DNA of 64,000 nucleotides from Chamaecrista fasciculata (Eukaryota > Streptophyta > Magnoliopsida > Fabales > Fabaceae): contig QANZ01013120.1 of the NCBI GenBank assembly GCA_003254925.1, positions 88,887-152,886 of the forward strand, written 5' to 3'. Below are positions 35,601 to 47,625 of the stretch, piece after piece. The stretch's first letter is position 1. Every line of letters starts with the position of its first letter. A program made the translations under genes and the position numbers. The notes below the pieces were generated by a model. That model did not search any database and was not told where the DNA came from. It was given only the letters and a program-made list of their open reading frames with translations.

Positions 35601-36655
35601 GGAGAAATATTTTTAAGGAAATTTCCAGCTGGCTACTTCACCTCTTCGTCTCCCTTCATTCTTCTCATCTCTTTCATTTTCATTCTCGTTTTTCCATCAC
35701 CAAGTTCCAATTTTTTCACACTAGTAACCAAAGAAGAAGATAAGAAGTTCCTGAATTTCTGCAATTTTTCCTCATTTCAAGTTTCAACTTCATCTTGCTG
35801 ACTCTTCATTATCTTTCTTCATCGGTTTCAGTTCAATCATCATACCCATTTTTTCTGTCAAGACTGACTGGTAAAGTTTTCTGTCCGTTTTCTTTCTTCT
35901 CTTTCTCCTTTTCCGGCCTTTTTCTTTTTATATACTGAAAACCTAAGAATGCAAGTTCGTATATATACGTTAATGTGGCAGCTCGCTGGTGGGATCTGGT
36001 TAGAAATTTCTGTTCATCAGTTTAGCCCCACACTTTTCGCTTTTGAAACTTTTCTTTCTTTTTCACCATTCTAAGCACTTTCTTGAAGTTCCGTGTTTGG
36101 AACCTCTTCACAAAATTGACGCCTTAAGAGGGTCCCAGGTTTTTGAATTATTAACCTTGCGAAAGCTGGCTGCTGCAATAATGGCCCATGGGGTTTAAGT
36201 AAAAAAAAAAAAAGCTTTTGTTTTCGGTAAATAAAACCTCTGTTTACTGTGGGTTTTCTCTAGTTTTTGAAGATGCAATTTATTGTATACTTTTATGGGC
36301 ATTTGGATCTGAGAATGCTTTATTTTATTGGGATCTTCAACCTCTCTTTCATATGATTACTTGGGGGGACCAGATGAAATCTTTTAGCACTGTGTTACAT
36401 TTCCTTTTTCTAAGCCAGTTGGTATTGTTTCTTGCAGAAATTGAGAATCAAAATTGGATAGCTTTTGATGTCCTGCATTCAAATACATGAGTAGAGCTTA
36501 GTTGGAAGATTTTTTTTTTCTCTATCTGGAGAGGATTTCAGGAACGAGCTTCTGTTTTTGAAAATGGTGAAGAATTGAGCTTGAGCTTCTCAGAGACTCC
36601 GCTCTACTTTGTAATCTCATGAGGCGGAGTTACTCTGAGCTATATGTTGAGCAAG
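35601..36655 (+). promoter_or_regulatory. probable promoter and 5' UTR of the alpha/beta hydrolase gene
   Basis: The sequence turns C/T-rich at about 35640, like a plant 5' UTR, and a GACTG|GTAAAG donor at 35869-35870 could open a UTR intron ending at a TTGCAG acceptor near 36438. No protein-coding frame is convincing. The exact transcription start and splicing are not determined. Confidence 0.35.
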
Positions 36656-38824
36656 ATGATTGAGCAATTCATCAACTTTGTTATTCGTCCTCCCAGGTAT
36701 TAATTTGAATAATTAAATTCTTATTATTAGAGTTTCAATGTATTTCTCTTTGTTCTGGATGGGGTTGGACTGAACTTGTCTAAATCATCTTAGAGGGAGT
36801 ATTTCAGACTTCTTTTACCCTATACTTCAATTACTGCTGTATCTAAAGGGAAAAACCAACATATGTAAGGTTCATTGTGTCATTGCCATCAGGTTCTCCA
36901 AGATGACACAGATTTTTAAAAATTTCTCTTAACTGTTCTTGCCCATAGTTGGTTAGGAAAAGAATTTTTGTCATGTGTTTTAATTTTAACTTATAGCAAA
37001 GATATAATGAACTTTATACAAGTCTGATCCTTTATAAAGTCTGGTTTTTTGCTTAATTTGTGGTTATCTTGCTTTGTGTTGATTATTTATTTATTTATTT
37101 ATTTATTTTTTACTTTGTGCCTTCGTGTGTATACAGGGCAGAATATAACCCAGATCAGTATCTATGGGAAAAGGAGTTCTCTCTTGCTGGAAGAACGTAC
37201 CAAAGGTTGGATTTGGAGGCAAGTATGGACATCGTTTGCCCGGTCGTTGAATAGTTGAATACTGTTATTATAGTCTATATTTTGCAGCTACATCATGGCT
37301 CCTATGGATTATTCACATCTAGGTCATCTATTATCCTATTTTGCAGCTTAAGAATGCTAGGGGACATACTTTGCAGTGTAGCCATTATGTCCCTTCACCT
37401 TTCCCTGAAGATACTACTCTCCCTTGTGTTATATATTGCCATGGAAACAGGTATATACATTTGTTGGTGGCCACTACTATATCTGTTTATAACATATGTG
37501 TGTGTGTGTGTGTGTGTAGTTGAGCTGCAGTTATAAAGATAAAATTTTTATTAAATGTATCCATTTTAAGAATGGAAGGGCCGGGTTGGCTCAACGGTAA
37601 GCACGCTTGCCGTGGGGTCTGAGGTCGTGGGTTCGAATCAGCCTCTCTGCAAAAAAGCAGGGGTAAGGTTGCCTAGTATATTCTCTTCCCCAGCACCCCC
37701 ACCAAGTGGGGACTCGAACTGGGTTGGCCCTTTATCCATTTTAAGAATGGAATTCCCATTCCATTATCTCCTTTGATGTTTGTGTTTATGTGATATGATG
37801 CAGTGGATGTAGGGCTGATGCCAATGAAGCTGCAGTTATTCTTCTCCCATCGAATATTACTGTTTTTACTCTTGATTTCTCTGGATCGGGCTTATCTGAT
37901 GGAGACTATGTTAGCCTTGGTTGGCATGAAGTATGTTGTCTCTTTATGCCTATTTCTATTTGTGTAATACTGTAATTAATTTCAACTGTTAAATCAATCT
38001 ACTGTATATTAATGCTTTCATAATTACAAACATAAAGCTTGTTATTATGTACAGCTTTTCTTTTCCCCTACTATCTTTTGGGGGATGGGGTAATGTGTTC
38101 ATATATTTACATGTTTAGTTTTGGTTTCCCTGTAATGCTCTACTGAGTTGTATGTTCCCTCTGATTTTTAAAGCTATGTAAAGTGTGTAAAGTCTTATCC
38201 TTGTTTCCTTTGTGTGACAGAAAGATGATCTCAAGGTAGTGGTGTCATATTTAAGAAGCAACAAACAAATATCACATATTGGTCTCTGGGGGCGATCTAT
38301 GGGTGCTGTCACGAGGTATTACATCATCATGTTAACTTGCATGATTGTTTTGTTGAACTTTGCAAATTTCTCTGCTGTTTTGGTACTTATATGGTTTGCT
38401 AGGTTTACCAAAAAGAAAGGAACGCCTTATTACTTTTAATAGATAAAATTTCACTTTATTCACAGTCAAATTGATGTGAATAATGTCTGTGTGCATGGAA
38501 AAAAGCAGTTGAGGTATTCTTGTTGAAAAATCGAAAAACAAGAAGTGGCTTTACAAGTTTCCATTGCCCAAGATAATTTGTAGTTTATAATTTATACTGG
38601 GTGTTAAATTGTCTGTTCTCTCAGGCATGTATTATTTATGAGGTCTCATAAACAGTAACTCTGATATGACTATTCACTTTTCGGTGGTATAATGTAGCCT
38701 TCTTTATGGAGCTGAAGACCCTTCCATTGCTGGAATGGTGTTGGATAGTGCCTTTTCAAATTTATATGATCTTATGATGGAGCTTGTGGATGTCTACAAG
38801 ATCCGACTTCCAAAATTCACTGTA

Positions 38825-38873
<49 letters not shown>

Positions 38874-41800
38874 CATTCTGTTTATATCACCTAACCTTTT
38901 TAGCAAACGCTCAGAAAAAAAAAAGTGCAACTATAAATGGTTCTCCTGAAACTTCCAAATATTGGTATGATCACAACCTACCCAATGACTGCATCATTAA
39001 TGCGAGAGTGGTTTTTCAGAATGAGATTTGTCTCTTTCATTGTTATAACTGAATCTATATACAAGCTGTAAAATCTTTTCTATGGGTGGCTGCTGGAGGA
39101 GATTTGGTGGTTCTAATTTGGGAATGCCTTATCTTATGTTCATTTTCTGCTTATTAGCAAAGCATAATACTCTCTGTTATTCCAACTTTGACATCTGAAG
39201 TGACAAGTAAACTGAATAACATTTTAACCACAATCAAATATGCGTCTTTACACAACAAATCCATAGCTGGTGGGGATGACATCCTGCTTTTTTCATTTCC
39301 TATTAAGGGTAAAAGATTGTAGCTGAAAATACCAAAAAACGATCCTTTTTTTGCTTATCATAATTATGATTGGTATGGTTTGCATGCAATCATTTTTCCC
39401 CATTATTATGTTCAGCTTTTGCTTTAGCTGGCATATCCTTTACTGACTTACTGTCTTCTGTGCATATTTTCCCCTCATTTTGTTTATTAAATTTTGAAAT
39501 TCTGCATGGAATTGCCTGGATATTAGGTTAAAATGGCTGTACAATACATGCGGCGGGTAATTGAGAAGAAGGCAAAGTTTGATATTATGGACCTGAACTG
39601 TTTACTGGTATGTTTCAGTTTTATAGCTCTTATTATTTGTTTATTTTTTTCTTGTTGCTTTTTAAAGAATGAATGAATTGGCAAGTTTGATATGTTCCAC
39701 TTTTTCCTAGTAAAAAAATACCAATTTAAATTTTGTTACTTATGTTTTTGCTTAGAGATTCAGGCACAGTTTCATTTGTCTTTTAGGCTGAATGAATTTT
39801 TAAATAGTGTTGAGTTATGTCATTCCATTGTATATCTCATATTAATACTATTAAAGAATCCAGGTTGCACCCAAGACATTCATTCCAGTTTTATTTGGAC
39901 ATGCTAGTGATGACAAATTCATTCAGCCTCGACACTCTGATCTCATCTTTAAATCCTATGCGGTAGTCTTTCATACCTTTGATGGTGAAATAACTTAAAA
40001 GCAATTTTCACTATTCTTCCTTTTATCTTAAAATATTTAACTGTTTCAATTTTTAGGGTGATAAAAATGTTGTGAAGTTTAATGGTGATCACAACACTTC
40101 TCGACCACAGTTCTTCTATGATTCAGTGTCCATTTTCTTCTACAATGTCCTCCGCCCTCCTCAAGTATCCAGTACTCGGAGTAGACTTGGGAAATATTAT
40201 GATTTGGGGGATTTGAAGATTGGTTCCGATGTAGACAAGGTAATTTGCATTCAATTTTTGGAAGCTTGAACATATTATTGTATTCTGCTCTATTAAACTT
40301 TTTGTTTCAACCGTACTGATTTCTTCCCCTATGGTACCTGTTACTCAATTTATTGTATTCACTTCAAGTGCACATATCTATCAACCAATTAATGAAGAGG
40401 AAATAACTGCTTATTTAAGGAAGAGTACTTTTTTTATATATATTTTTTTCTATAGTAGAAAGAAGCAAGAAATTGAAGCTCCTCTTTTATAGCAGAAGCA
40501 TAAATTTTTTTTTTCTTGGACAAGAATACCCTCACTGAAAATCATAACTTGCATAATTATCCAACCTTGTCCTCTTATTAATCTTGCTCTATCTATCACA
40601 AAGAATAATCTGTAATGTCCTTCTCTTGATCCCTTAGACCTAGAGGAAAAAGGAAAGAATAGTGATCATCTGGCCTTAATTGCATGTGCATGAAATCAAT
40701 AATTGAAGTTATTCCAATAATAATTAGCGTTAATTATTGTGTTGAGCCATCAACTTTGATGTCACTTGGTAATTATTCCATAGATGGTTCCTTACGTACA
40801 CGTGGTTTTGACTGTTTATCAGTATTAATATTATATTTCAAAAACATAATTTAATTATTCTTTGCTTTATTTCTCTAGAGCCTATTATACGATATTATTT
40901 CTAGCCTGCGATCTGCAGCTACGGGTGCTGCAAGTTCATCGTCTGCTCCTCCATCTGTTTCTACCTCAAAATCAGTTGATGAACTTTTTTCCGATGTTGC
41001 TGCTGTAACTACTGTTGTGGTAAGTATCCCTTCAAGTTATTTTATCTGTGAACTCGTTCTTCGATTAAACATGGAACAATTCGATTTGTGTATTGCAGGA
41101 TCCTATGTTCAAAGAGGACACCAAGAACGGCAATGATGAACCTTCACATGTGCAGGTGATCCTATCGAATACCATCTTTGGGATCAGAAACTTTTTAGCT
41201 TCAGCTATAATAATATTGGATATCTTAGTCCTTAATTAAACATGGATCAATTCCATGTGGTAGTTAGCAGTTTAGCACTTTGAACACTACAAAGTAGGGA
41301 TGACAAAATACCCACATCCAACAAGGACCAGAAATTTTACCTTCCGAGTCCGGGACCAGGTTTAGGTCCAGTGATAATAGTAAATATTTATTTTTAGTTA
41401 TAAAAATAATATTTTTAAATTGTATATGTTGATAAAATATAAAATTGTAATGATAAAATGTTAAATATTTCATATATATTGAAGTAATATCAATAGATAT
41501 TCATACTTATGGTTCATTTTTTTATTCATGGTAGTTAAAGATGCAAAAAGTTGATGAAATTAAGTTTTGTATTAATAAAAATAATTTTATTTTAAAATTT
41601 CTCCCAGTCTGGATTTGACTATTCATAGGATTCAGGAATGGGGATTGATTTTGACACTTGTCCATGTCCCTGGTCTAAGTTTGGGGATCATAGTACTTTA
41701 CTCATACCCTACCAATGATTTGACTATTCGTAGGAATCAGGAATGAGGATTGATTTTTTTACTCATACACTACAAAGTGCTTTGCTACAATGATATAAAC

Positions 41801-43066
41801 TTATGGGTGTGAAGATATTTATTGTTAAGTACACCTTTAATACTCTTCTTTTCCCCTAAAATCTTCCATATATTTGGTAAACCAAGTTTTTTACATTTCC
41901 TTGGTGATGTTTCTAGAAGACTTGGACTTATAATGCATATTATATTGTGTAACCATTGCCTTATAGGAAATTCACTGCTAATCATTTTACAGGATAAGCT
42001 TATTGGTCAGACCGAAGAATGTTGCTCATATACTAGCTCAAACCGAGAAAGTTGGGGCAGATGTTCTTCTTTAGGAGGTAGTGATGAAGAATCTTATGCA
42101 GATTTCAGGGCTGATAACAACTGCTCTCAGGTTTTCCCCTTCACTCTCTCTCACACATACTCAAATATACGCATGTAGGCATATCTTTGAAGTCTTTTTT
42201 TTTAGCAAGATTTTGCAGCACTAATGCATAAAAAAGACTTTAGTTAAGTTCTTCAAGTATTTGTCATAAAGTTTCTCAATGAAATATGAATTTTTAACCT
42301 CAATTGTTTATTGTAATTTTAATGCAGTTTAAAACTACATCAAATTTGTCATTAAATTTTAATTGATATTTTTAACAAAAGGATCAAACTTATTGTAATT
42401 GTATTTTTTAAAGACTAATCTGTATGTTTTCATCACTCAGCATTAAATTGAGACATCTATCATCTTTCAGGTACTAAATCATCAATTTACTCAAAACAAA
42501 ATATGTAAATCATATTTGGCCAAAAAAAAATATGTAAATCATAAGATATGGGGAAATAGCTATAGGTATCATGTAATGTAACTGCATCTTTTCATGAGCA
42601 GCTTGTTCTTCTTCGGAAAGATTGTATAAAATTCTTTACATGTTGTCAAATTTATACTTAATTGTACCACATGTTACAAAAGTGTTTGACATGACCAATT
42701 ATAGGATAATTGACAAATTTGATAGCAAAGATCTAAAGAACTTTATCTTGTTAGCTCTGGCAATTCATGTATTGACACAAATTTTGGGTTGATGTGCTTT
42801 GCTACGGCCAGAATACTCTCGACGTGTTTGCAACTCCTCTACGAAGCATGAAAGAGAAATCTTTGGATGTCAAAGAAGATGAGGAAAAGAAAGAGAAGAA
42901 GAAGAAGAAGACCAAGAAGACCAAGAAGACAAAAAAGAAGAAAAGTGAAAGTACAGAGGCAAAGAAGGCCAAAAGTGACAAACTTGACAAATGGGAAGCC
43001 CTAAGTAGACGCTTCAAGCTTTGCATTCTAAAGGGAGCAACACATAGAAGGCGTGGCTCCTCTTGA
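36656..43066 (+). CDS. alpha/beta-hydrolase with Lys-rich C-terminal tail
   Basis: Thirteen in-phase exons: 36656-36696, 37137-37218, 37347-37450, 37804-37930, 38221-38315, 38698-38821, 39527-39607, 39864-39962, 40057-40239, 40879-41019, 41099-41155, 41993-42130 and 42812-43066; 508 residues. The start MIEQFINFVIRPPR is typical of this conserved plant family. The oxyanion motif is HGN (73-75); the nucleophile is S144 in GLWGRSMGA; the acid is D234 or D235 in FGHASDDKF; the base is H263 in FNGDHN. The catalytic domain ends near 310, and a Ser-rich linker leads to an extremely Lys-rich tail. Intron 2 starts with GC (GAG|GCAAGT), a GC-AG intron. The substrate is unknown. Introns hold a SINE (37578), a CT microsatellite (38827) and MITE pieces. 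Confidence 0.9.
37086..37112 (+). repeat. ATTT microsatellite in hydrolase intron 1
   Basis: About six repeats of TTTA/ATTT lie in the pyrimidine-rich region ahead of the exon 2 acceptor (37136). Likely length-polymorphic. Confidence 0.7.
37498..37518 (+). repeat. GT microsatellite in hydrolase intron 3
   Basis: About ten TG repeats follow the donor of intron 3 by about 50 bases. A simple sequence repeat with no other sign of function. Confidence 0.75.
37578..37733 (+). mobile_element. tRNA-derived SINE ending in a T-run, with 19-bp target duplication
   Basis: A 156-bp element in intron 3 of the hydrolase gene. The head contains a tRNA-like box A (GGCTCAACGGTAAGCACG) and box B (GTGGGTTCGAATC). 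It ends in GGCCCTTT, not poly-A, which recalls the Au-type SINEs of angiosperms. ATCCATTTTAAGAATGGAA occurs exactly on both sides (37559-37577 and 37734-37752), showing the insertion site and that the copy is young. The family name is tentative. Confidence 0.85.
38827..38871 (+). repeat. CT microsatellite, about 22 repeats
   Basis: A near-perfect CT run starting five bases after the donor GT of hydrolase intron 6. Its length probably varies between individuals. Confidence 0.9.
41283..41780. repeat. decayed repeat in hydrolase intron 11
   Basis: Opens TAGGGATGACAAAATACCC and contains two related blocks, GATTTGACTATTCATAGGA with GGGGATTGATTTTGA (about 41611-41660) and GATTTGACTATTCGTAGGA with GAGGATTGATTTT (about 41717-41760). 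The opening resembles hAT-type MITEs of plants, but no target duplication is evident. Confidence 0.35.
42296..42495. mobile_element. truncated MITE of the 16888-type family in hydrolase intron 12
   Basis: The right half matches 17081-17248: CATCAAATTTGTCATT, TTAACAAAAGGATCAAACTTATTG, then AATTGAGACATCTATCATCTTTCA and an ATCAATTTACTC end. The left half is missing. Confidence 0.55.
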
Positions 43067-44069
43067 TTCTTCAACTCTAACCCCTTGTGCTTGTAACTTT
43101 ATCATATGCTTGTTGAGCATTCTTCTCAAAACATTTTAGGTCTATTTGTTGTCTGTAATTTAATTTGTGTCCTTCCTTGGTACTAAATTATCTTTAGGAT
43201 TTAGTTAACAAGGAAATGTATTCTCTTAACTAATAGGGAAAGGCTTCTCTTTTCTTGTCTCTAGTAAATTTCTTTGTTTTTTTTATTTTAAATTGCTCTT
43301 TTCGTCTCTAAAATATTAATTGTGACTTGAATATTTTAAATTTAATTTTTAATTATATTTTCTAATAAACCATGATAAGGATGATATGGTTATTATAGCA
43401 AATAGCTGTCAAAATGGATCATTCTCAAATAGCAGACCCATAGTTTTATTATATTAATTTAATGTTTTTCTTAAAATATTTTATAGATTTTTTAAATACA
43501 AACAAAAACAAAAACTGAGTTAAAAATGTTTTTTCAATAAAAGATGATGAATATAATATAATGATGAAGAATGCCAAATGATGAATAATATTACAAAATT
43601 TATTTATTTATTTTTATTATCATTAGTTATTTTGTTATATATTATCTTGTAATTTTTTTTAATAATTTTAGTTTGTATTACAAACTACAAAGAGTATATA
43701 ATTTAATTTTTAATTCTATTTACATTAAAAAAAAGTTTTTCAAAAAAAAATGAAGGCTCAGCCCATAGGGTCAGCATTAAATTCTAATGCGACCGAATTG
43801 GGCTAAAAAAATTTAGTCCATTTTTAGATTGAGCTTTTTTAAACCCAACTTTAATTAAGGTTAAACAGGTTCTAGCAGGAGAAATCAACTAAATTCACGT
43901 AACATCTCCGAAAGTAATTAAAGCCTGGGAATTTAGTCATATATAACCTAATAACATTAGAAATCTATGATGAACCGGTCCTTTGATCTATTAAGAAGTA
44001 CAATTCACCCCAAAAACTAACCACCCTAAATGATGAAGTCCTAATTCACATTCTTCATATTATACTGAA
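43067..44069. other. convergent intergenic region between the hydrolase and PHL7
   Basis: About 1 kb holding the 3' UTRs of two convergent genes. The first 200 bases look like the hydrolase 3' UTR. The rest is AT-rich with no gene seen. Confidence 0.55.
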
Positions 44070-47000
44070 TCACAGATTGCTACCACCAACCTTCTCCATT
44101 TCCTCATTACTCCTAGTAGACATGCCTAAGGATGGATCAAACTGCTCTTGAGTAGGGAAAACAGTGATTAATGGCTGACATGAAGACATGCTTGACTCAA
44201 GTATCTGATGTGGAAGCACCATGTCTGGTTTACAATAAGCTCCATCCATGCTCACCAGTTGTTTCTTTATCGATCTCTCCTCTTTAGGACTCTCGGTATG
44301 GGAACCAACATGGCAGCTGGAATCCGGTGTCAGTGGTTCGTGGTGAGAAGAAAAGGATTCATCGATTGAAAGACTCTTTGCTGGAGCACGCTCTTTACCA
44401 GCTTTTTCCTGAAGGGGGCACTCGGATGTTGGGGCAGGGGTTGCCGGGTCAGTCTTACTGTCAATGTCTTGGCAGACATCAGCAGGCATTGTGGCTGCAT
44501 CCCCCGAACCCGGTGCTTCCGAGAGAACCCCGGTGAGACGCTGTTGCTCTTCAATTATCTTCTTCAAGTATTTACCCTGAGCTTCAATCCGCAATTGTAG
44601 CTGTCTTTGAACCTGTTTCACATAGACATCATAGATTACCATGATTCATCATTATTCCACCTGTTGTGATTTTGTTACAATAGATAGAAGACTGGAAAAC
44701 GTCAAGGAGGACATCTGGACGTGGCATTTTTAATACACAACAAGATCATGTAGAACTCTCTTGGATTTCCCCCTAGATTTGCTTGTATATAGCAAGCATG
44801 TAATATTGTCCAAAACATTCCAAATTGTATGATCATCTCAAGTTAAATATGATACATAAATGATAATTTATCTTCTTTTTTTTTTTTCTCTTTTTATGAG
44901 CTTACTCACTTTTGCTGCAACAGAATTACCCAATGCAGTAACTTCATGAAACAAAATATGACCTCTCCTGCTGCAAGAATTCTCAAAATGTTTTACTACA
45001 CTACCTGACAAGTTTTCTTCAAATAAACACCTAGTTAACATGTCATACGTAACCCAATGCAAATGAATTGCATTCATGTTCTTCTTACTCCAATGGAATT
45101 GCCTTAACTCTATTGCACAAAAATAGGTGTGTAGATGTGTATTTACAAGTTTGTATTTCGAAAGCTTAATAAACGAGATGGCATATGTTAAGTGAAATTT
45201 CAGAGACACAAACAAAACCAAGTATATTAAAATTCCTTGTCTTCTGCACAATATATTTTGGCCCTTGCCCTACTAAAGAAGGTTATCTTACCCACTAAAC
45301 TTGAACCGTGAGAAGATATTCACAGATCATAGCTTGGGTAAAATATAGAGACACTCATAATTTATAAAATGAAAACCAATTTGAGAGAGCAACATAATGA
45401 CAACAAGAAACAACTTCATCTCATGTAGTGATTAAATTCAATAGGATTGAACTAAAAGAATCCTAGCACATAACTAGCTAATGCAATATACCAATTAGGT
45501 GGTACAAGGAAAAACTTACCTCTAATTGCTCATGTAATCGCTTCTGCACCTCCATTTGCAGCTTCAGTGCTTCAGTTATTTGCATCCCTCTGCAAATAGA
45601 TGGACAATCCCACTTGTAACTTTTCTAATTTATCATATATCTGACATGTTTTAATGCAACAATACTTGATTTCCACTGAGATAATATAGAAACAGCTTTT
45701 ATTTTCTATATTGTTGAGGTTGGCTTAGATTTGACTCCAGGATGAAAATGTATATCAGATGAACAAAGTTTACCAGTAACTAGTATAGTTATTTTATCAC
45801 ATGCTTTCAAAAACATATACAGGCTATTCTAATTCATCCATCAAAAGTGGCATTTATACTCACGATGAACCATCTAGGTTGGAAAGCATATCCCCTGTTT
45901 CTTTCTTGTCAGCTTTTTTTCCTTGCATCAATAGTTGAAAAAGTATTACAAAAAAAATCCAAGGGAACATTTATAGAATAATACGATCAGGAAGGTTATA
46001 AATTAAAAGTTAAGGAACAAGTCTAGTCAAATAAAAAGTAAAAGCTAAATGCATTAACATTTGAAAATACAACTATAAACTAGACCTACCATCAGATGAG
46101 GAGTCAGGGAGGTATTTAGCAAGTCGGTATTTCTGGAAGCATCAGACAAGCAAAGTGAATAAAGATAACCGGTGGACAATACTGATTATAACGTTCAGCC
46201 CTAAAACACACATTACCTGCAGATGGCTTTTGACATGATATATTGTTAACCCTTGTACACCCATCACTCTGAGGACACCCTTAGGTGTGGCACCTGGGAA
46301 AAGGGTACAAGAAACTTAAATTCTATTTTGATGCATGTAATTTCATGCATATCTTGATAAGTTCTTCATCCAATATTATGGAGATCCAGCCGACAGATTT
46401 ATTAGACATCTGATACACATGTGCCAGCGGATCTTCAAATTATACTTATATACTGTCCAATCCATCTTATACAAATGAGTTACTAGTTTAAGTATTTAAC
46501 CCTTCAAATGAGTCATTGGGTAGCCACAACCATCTGTTAAACTTTTCATAAAAGGAGTTGCTTATTTACACAACTCACACTGCACACATATGAGAATATA
46601 TATATGGGCCTGTTTGATTTCCATCTCTAGAAACAACTTATTGAAATTATTTTGAGAGTTCAAAACATCCCACAATAGTTTTTTGTTTTTTAGATTTGAA
46701 AAACAATATTTGATGTCTTAAATTTTAAAATTAAAAAAAAAAAAAGTGTTATGAAACATTTGTTTTGTTCTTAAAAATAGAAAATTGCTTTAGGGAAAAG
46801 AATCAAAAAGGCCCTATATATTTTTGTCACTGAATTTGTTCCAAAATTACAATTTAGTCCTATGGTAATGAAAATACATATTTTGGCCCCTATTTTTCTT
46901 TTTTACAAATGTTGACTATTTAGTTAACATTAATATTTGTAGAAGAAAAAAACAGGCACCAAAACTGTATTTCCAATATCCAGTGACTTAATAGTAGTTT

Positions 47001-47474
47001 TAGGACAAAGTTAAGGATCTCTCTAGAGAGAAGAAACTAAAAAAAGCAAAGATGCTGTAAAATTTTAACAGCTAGTAAATGTGCAATATTGAATGTAAGA
47101 ACTAAGAAAACAACTAGGCACTTTCATTTTAATAACTGATAAAAATTAGGGTCAAGATTCTTCTACGTAAGCTCATGTCTTATACTGAAAACAAAACAAC
47201 ATGAAGAGAGCATTCCACTCCCCAGCTAACCAAATATAGGATAAGGAAACTCACGATCTGGCCCACCAAGTTGTGCAACAGCATCAACAAAGCGTTCATG
47301 GAGCTCATGTGTCCAGCGTAAACGTTGCTTCGAGGTTAGATTAGGATTCTTGGTGAGACTGTTCCCTCCATTGACTGGATCCATTGTACTTCCACCACAA
47401 TCTAATTGCTGACCATGAAACAATGAGTTGCTGACAACTAGACTTGAACTAGGAACAGTCTTGGGTTGATACAT
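44070..47474 (-). CDS. PHL7: MYB-CC (GARP) transcription factor, PHL7 type
   Basis: Minus-strand exons 47474-47255, 46293-46217, 46132-46090, 45921-45864, 45589-45520 and 44612-44070 join in phase to 336 residues. The single GARP/MYB repeat (about 48-104) has KQRLRWTHELHERF and ends in the SHLQKYR motif. The coiled-coil domain (about 134-175) contains LHEQLEVQRQLQLRIEAQ. Together these define the MYB-CC family, which includes the phosphate-starvation regulators PHR1 and its PHL relatives; such proteins dimerise and bind GNATATNC sites. The exon 1 sequence, the ATPAPTSE-like segment and the ending EEMEKVGGSNL agree best with PHL7. A GTACGT donor at 49101 and a TTAG acceptor at 47486 suggest a 1.6-kb 5' UTR intron. 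Intron 1 holds a Tourist-like MITE. Confidence 0.9.
46616..46814. mobile_element. Tourist/Harbinger-like MITE in PHL7 intron 1 (199 bp)
   Basis: The left end GGGCCTGTTTGATT and right end AATCAAAAAGGCCC are inverted repeats with one mismatch. TAT precedes and follows the element, within TA-rich flanks. Terminal GGGCCTGTTTG is common in plant Tourist MITEs. It has no coding sequence. A second, worn inverted repeat with TTTAGTCCTA-type ends follows directly (about 46820-47010). Confidence 0.65.
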
Positions 47475-47580
47475 GTGTCATTGAGCTAACCCACACAAAA
47501 GGAGATAGCAAATTAAAGTATGTGAATTATAGCTAACATTTCAAACTTCATTGTAAATAGTTTAAAAAGCACACACGAAA

Positions 47581-47625
47581 AAAAAAAAAAAAAAAAAAAN
47601 AAAAAAAAAAAAAAAAAAAAAAAAA
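47581..47625 (+). repeat. 45-base poly-A run containing one N
   Basis: A homopolymer in the probable 5' UTR intron of PHL7, with an undetermined base at 47600. Length is likely unreliable. Confidence 0.85.

Noticed and set aside
37578-37650. Possible tRNA gene
   Set aside because: Box A and box B are present, but no cloverleaf with a 3' acceptor arm closes, and the exact 19-bp duplication shows it is the head of a SINE.
42802-43074. Minus-strand frame rich in Phe and Leu resembling a membrane protein
   Set aside because: It is the antisense of the Lys-rich hydrolase tail (AAG read as CTT), not a real gene.
44327-44554. Short frames on both strands inside PHL7 exon 6
   Set aside because: Shadows of the conserved MYB-CC C-terminal exon.
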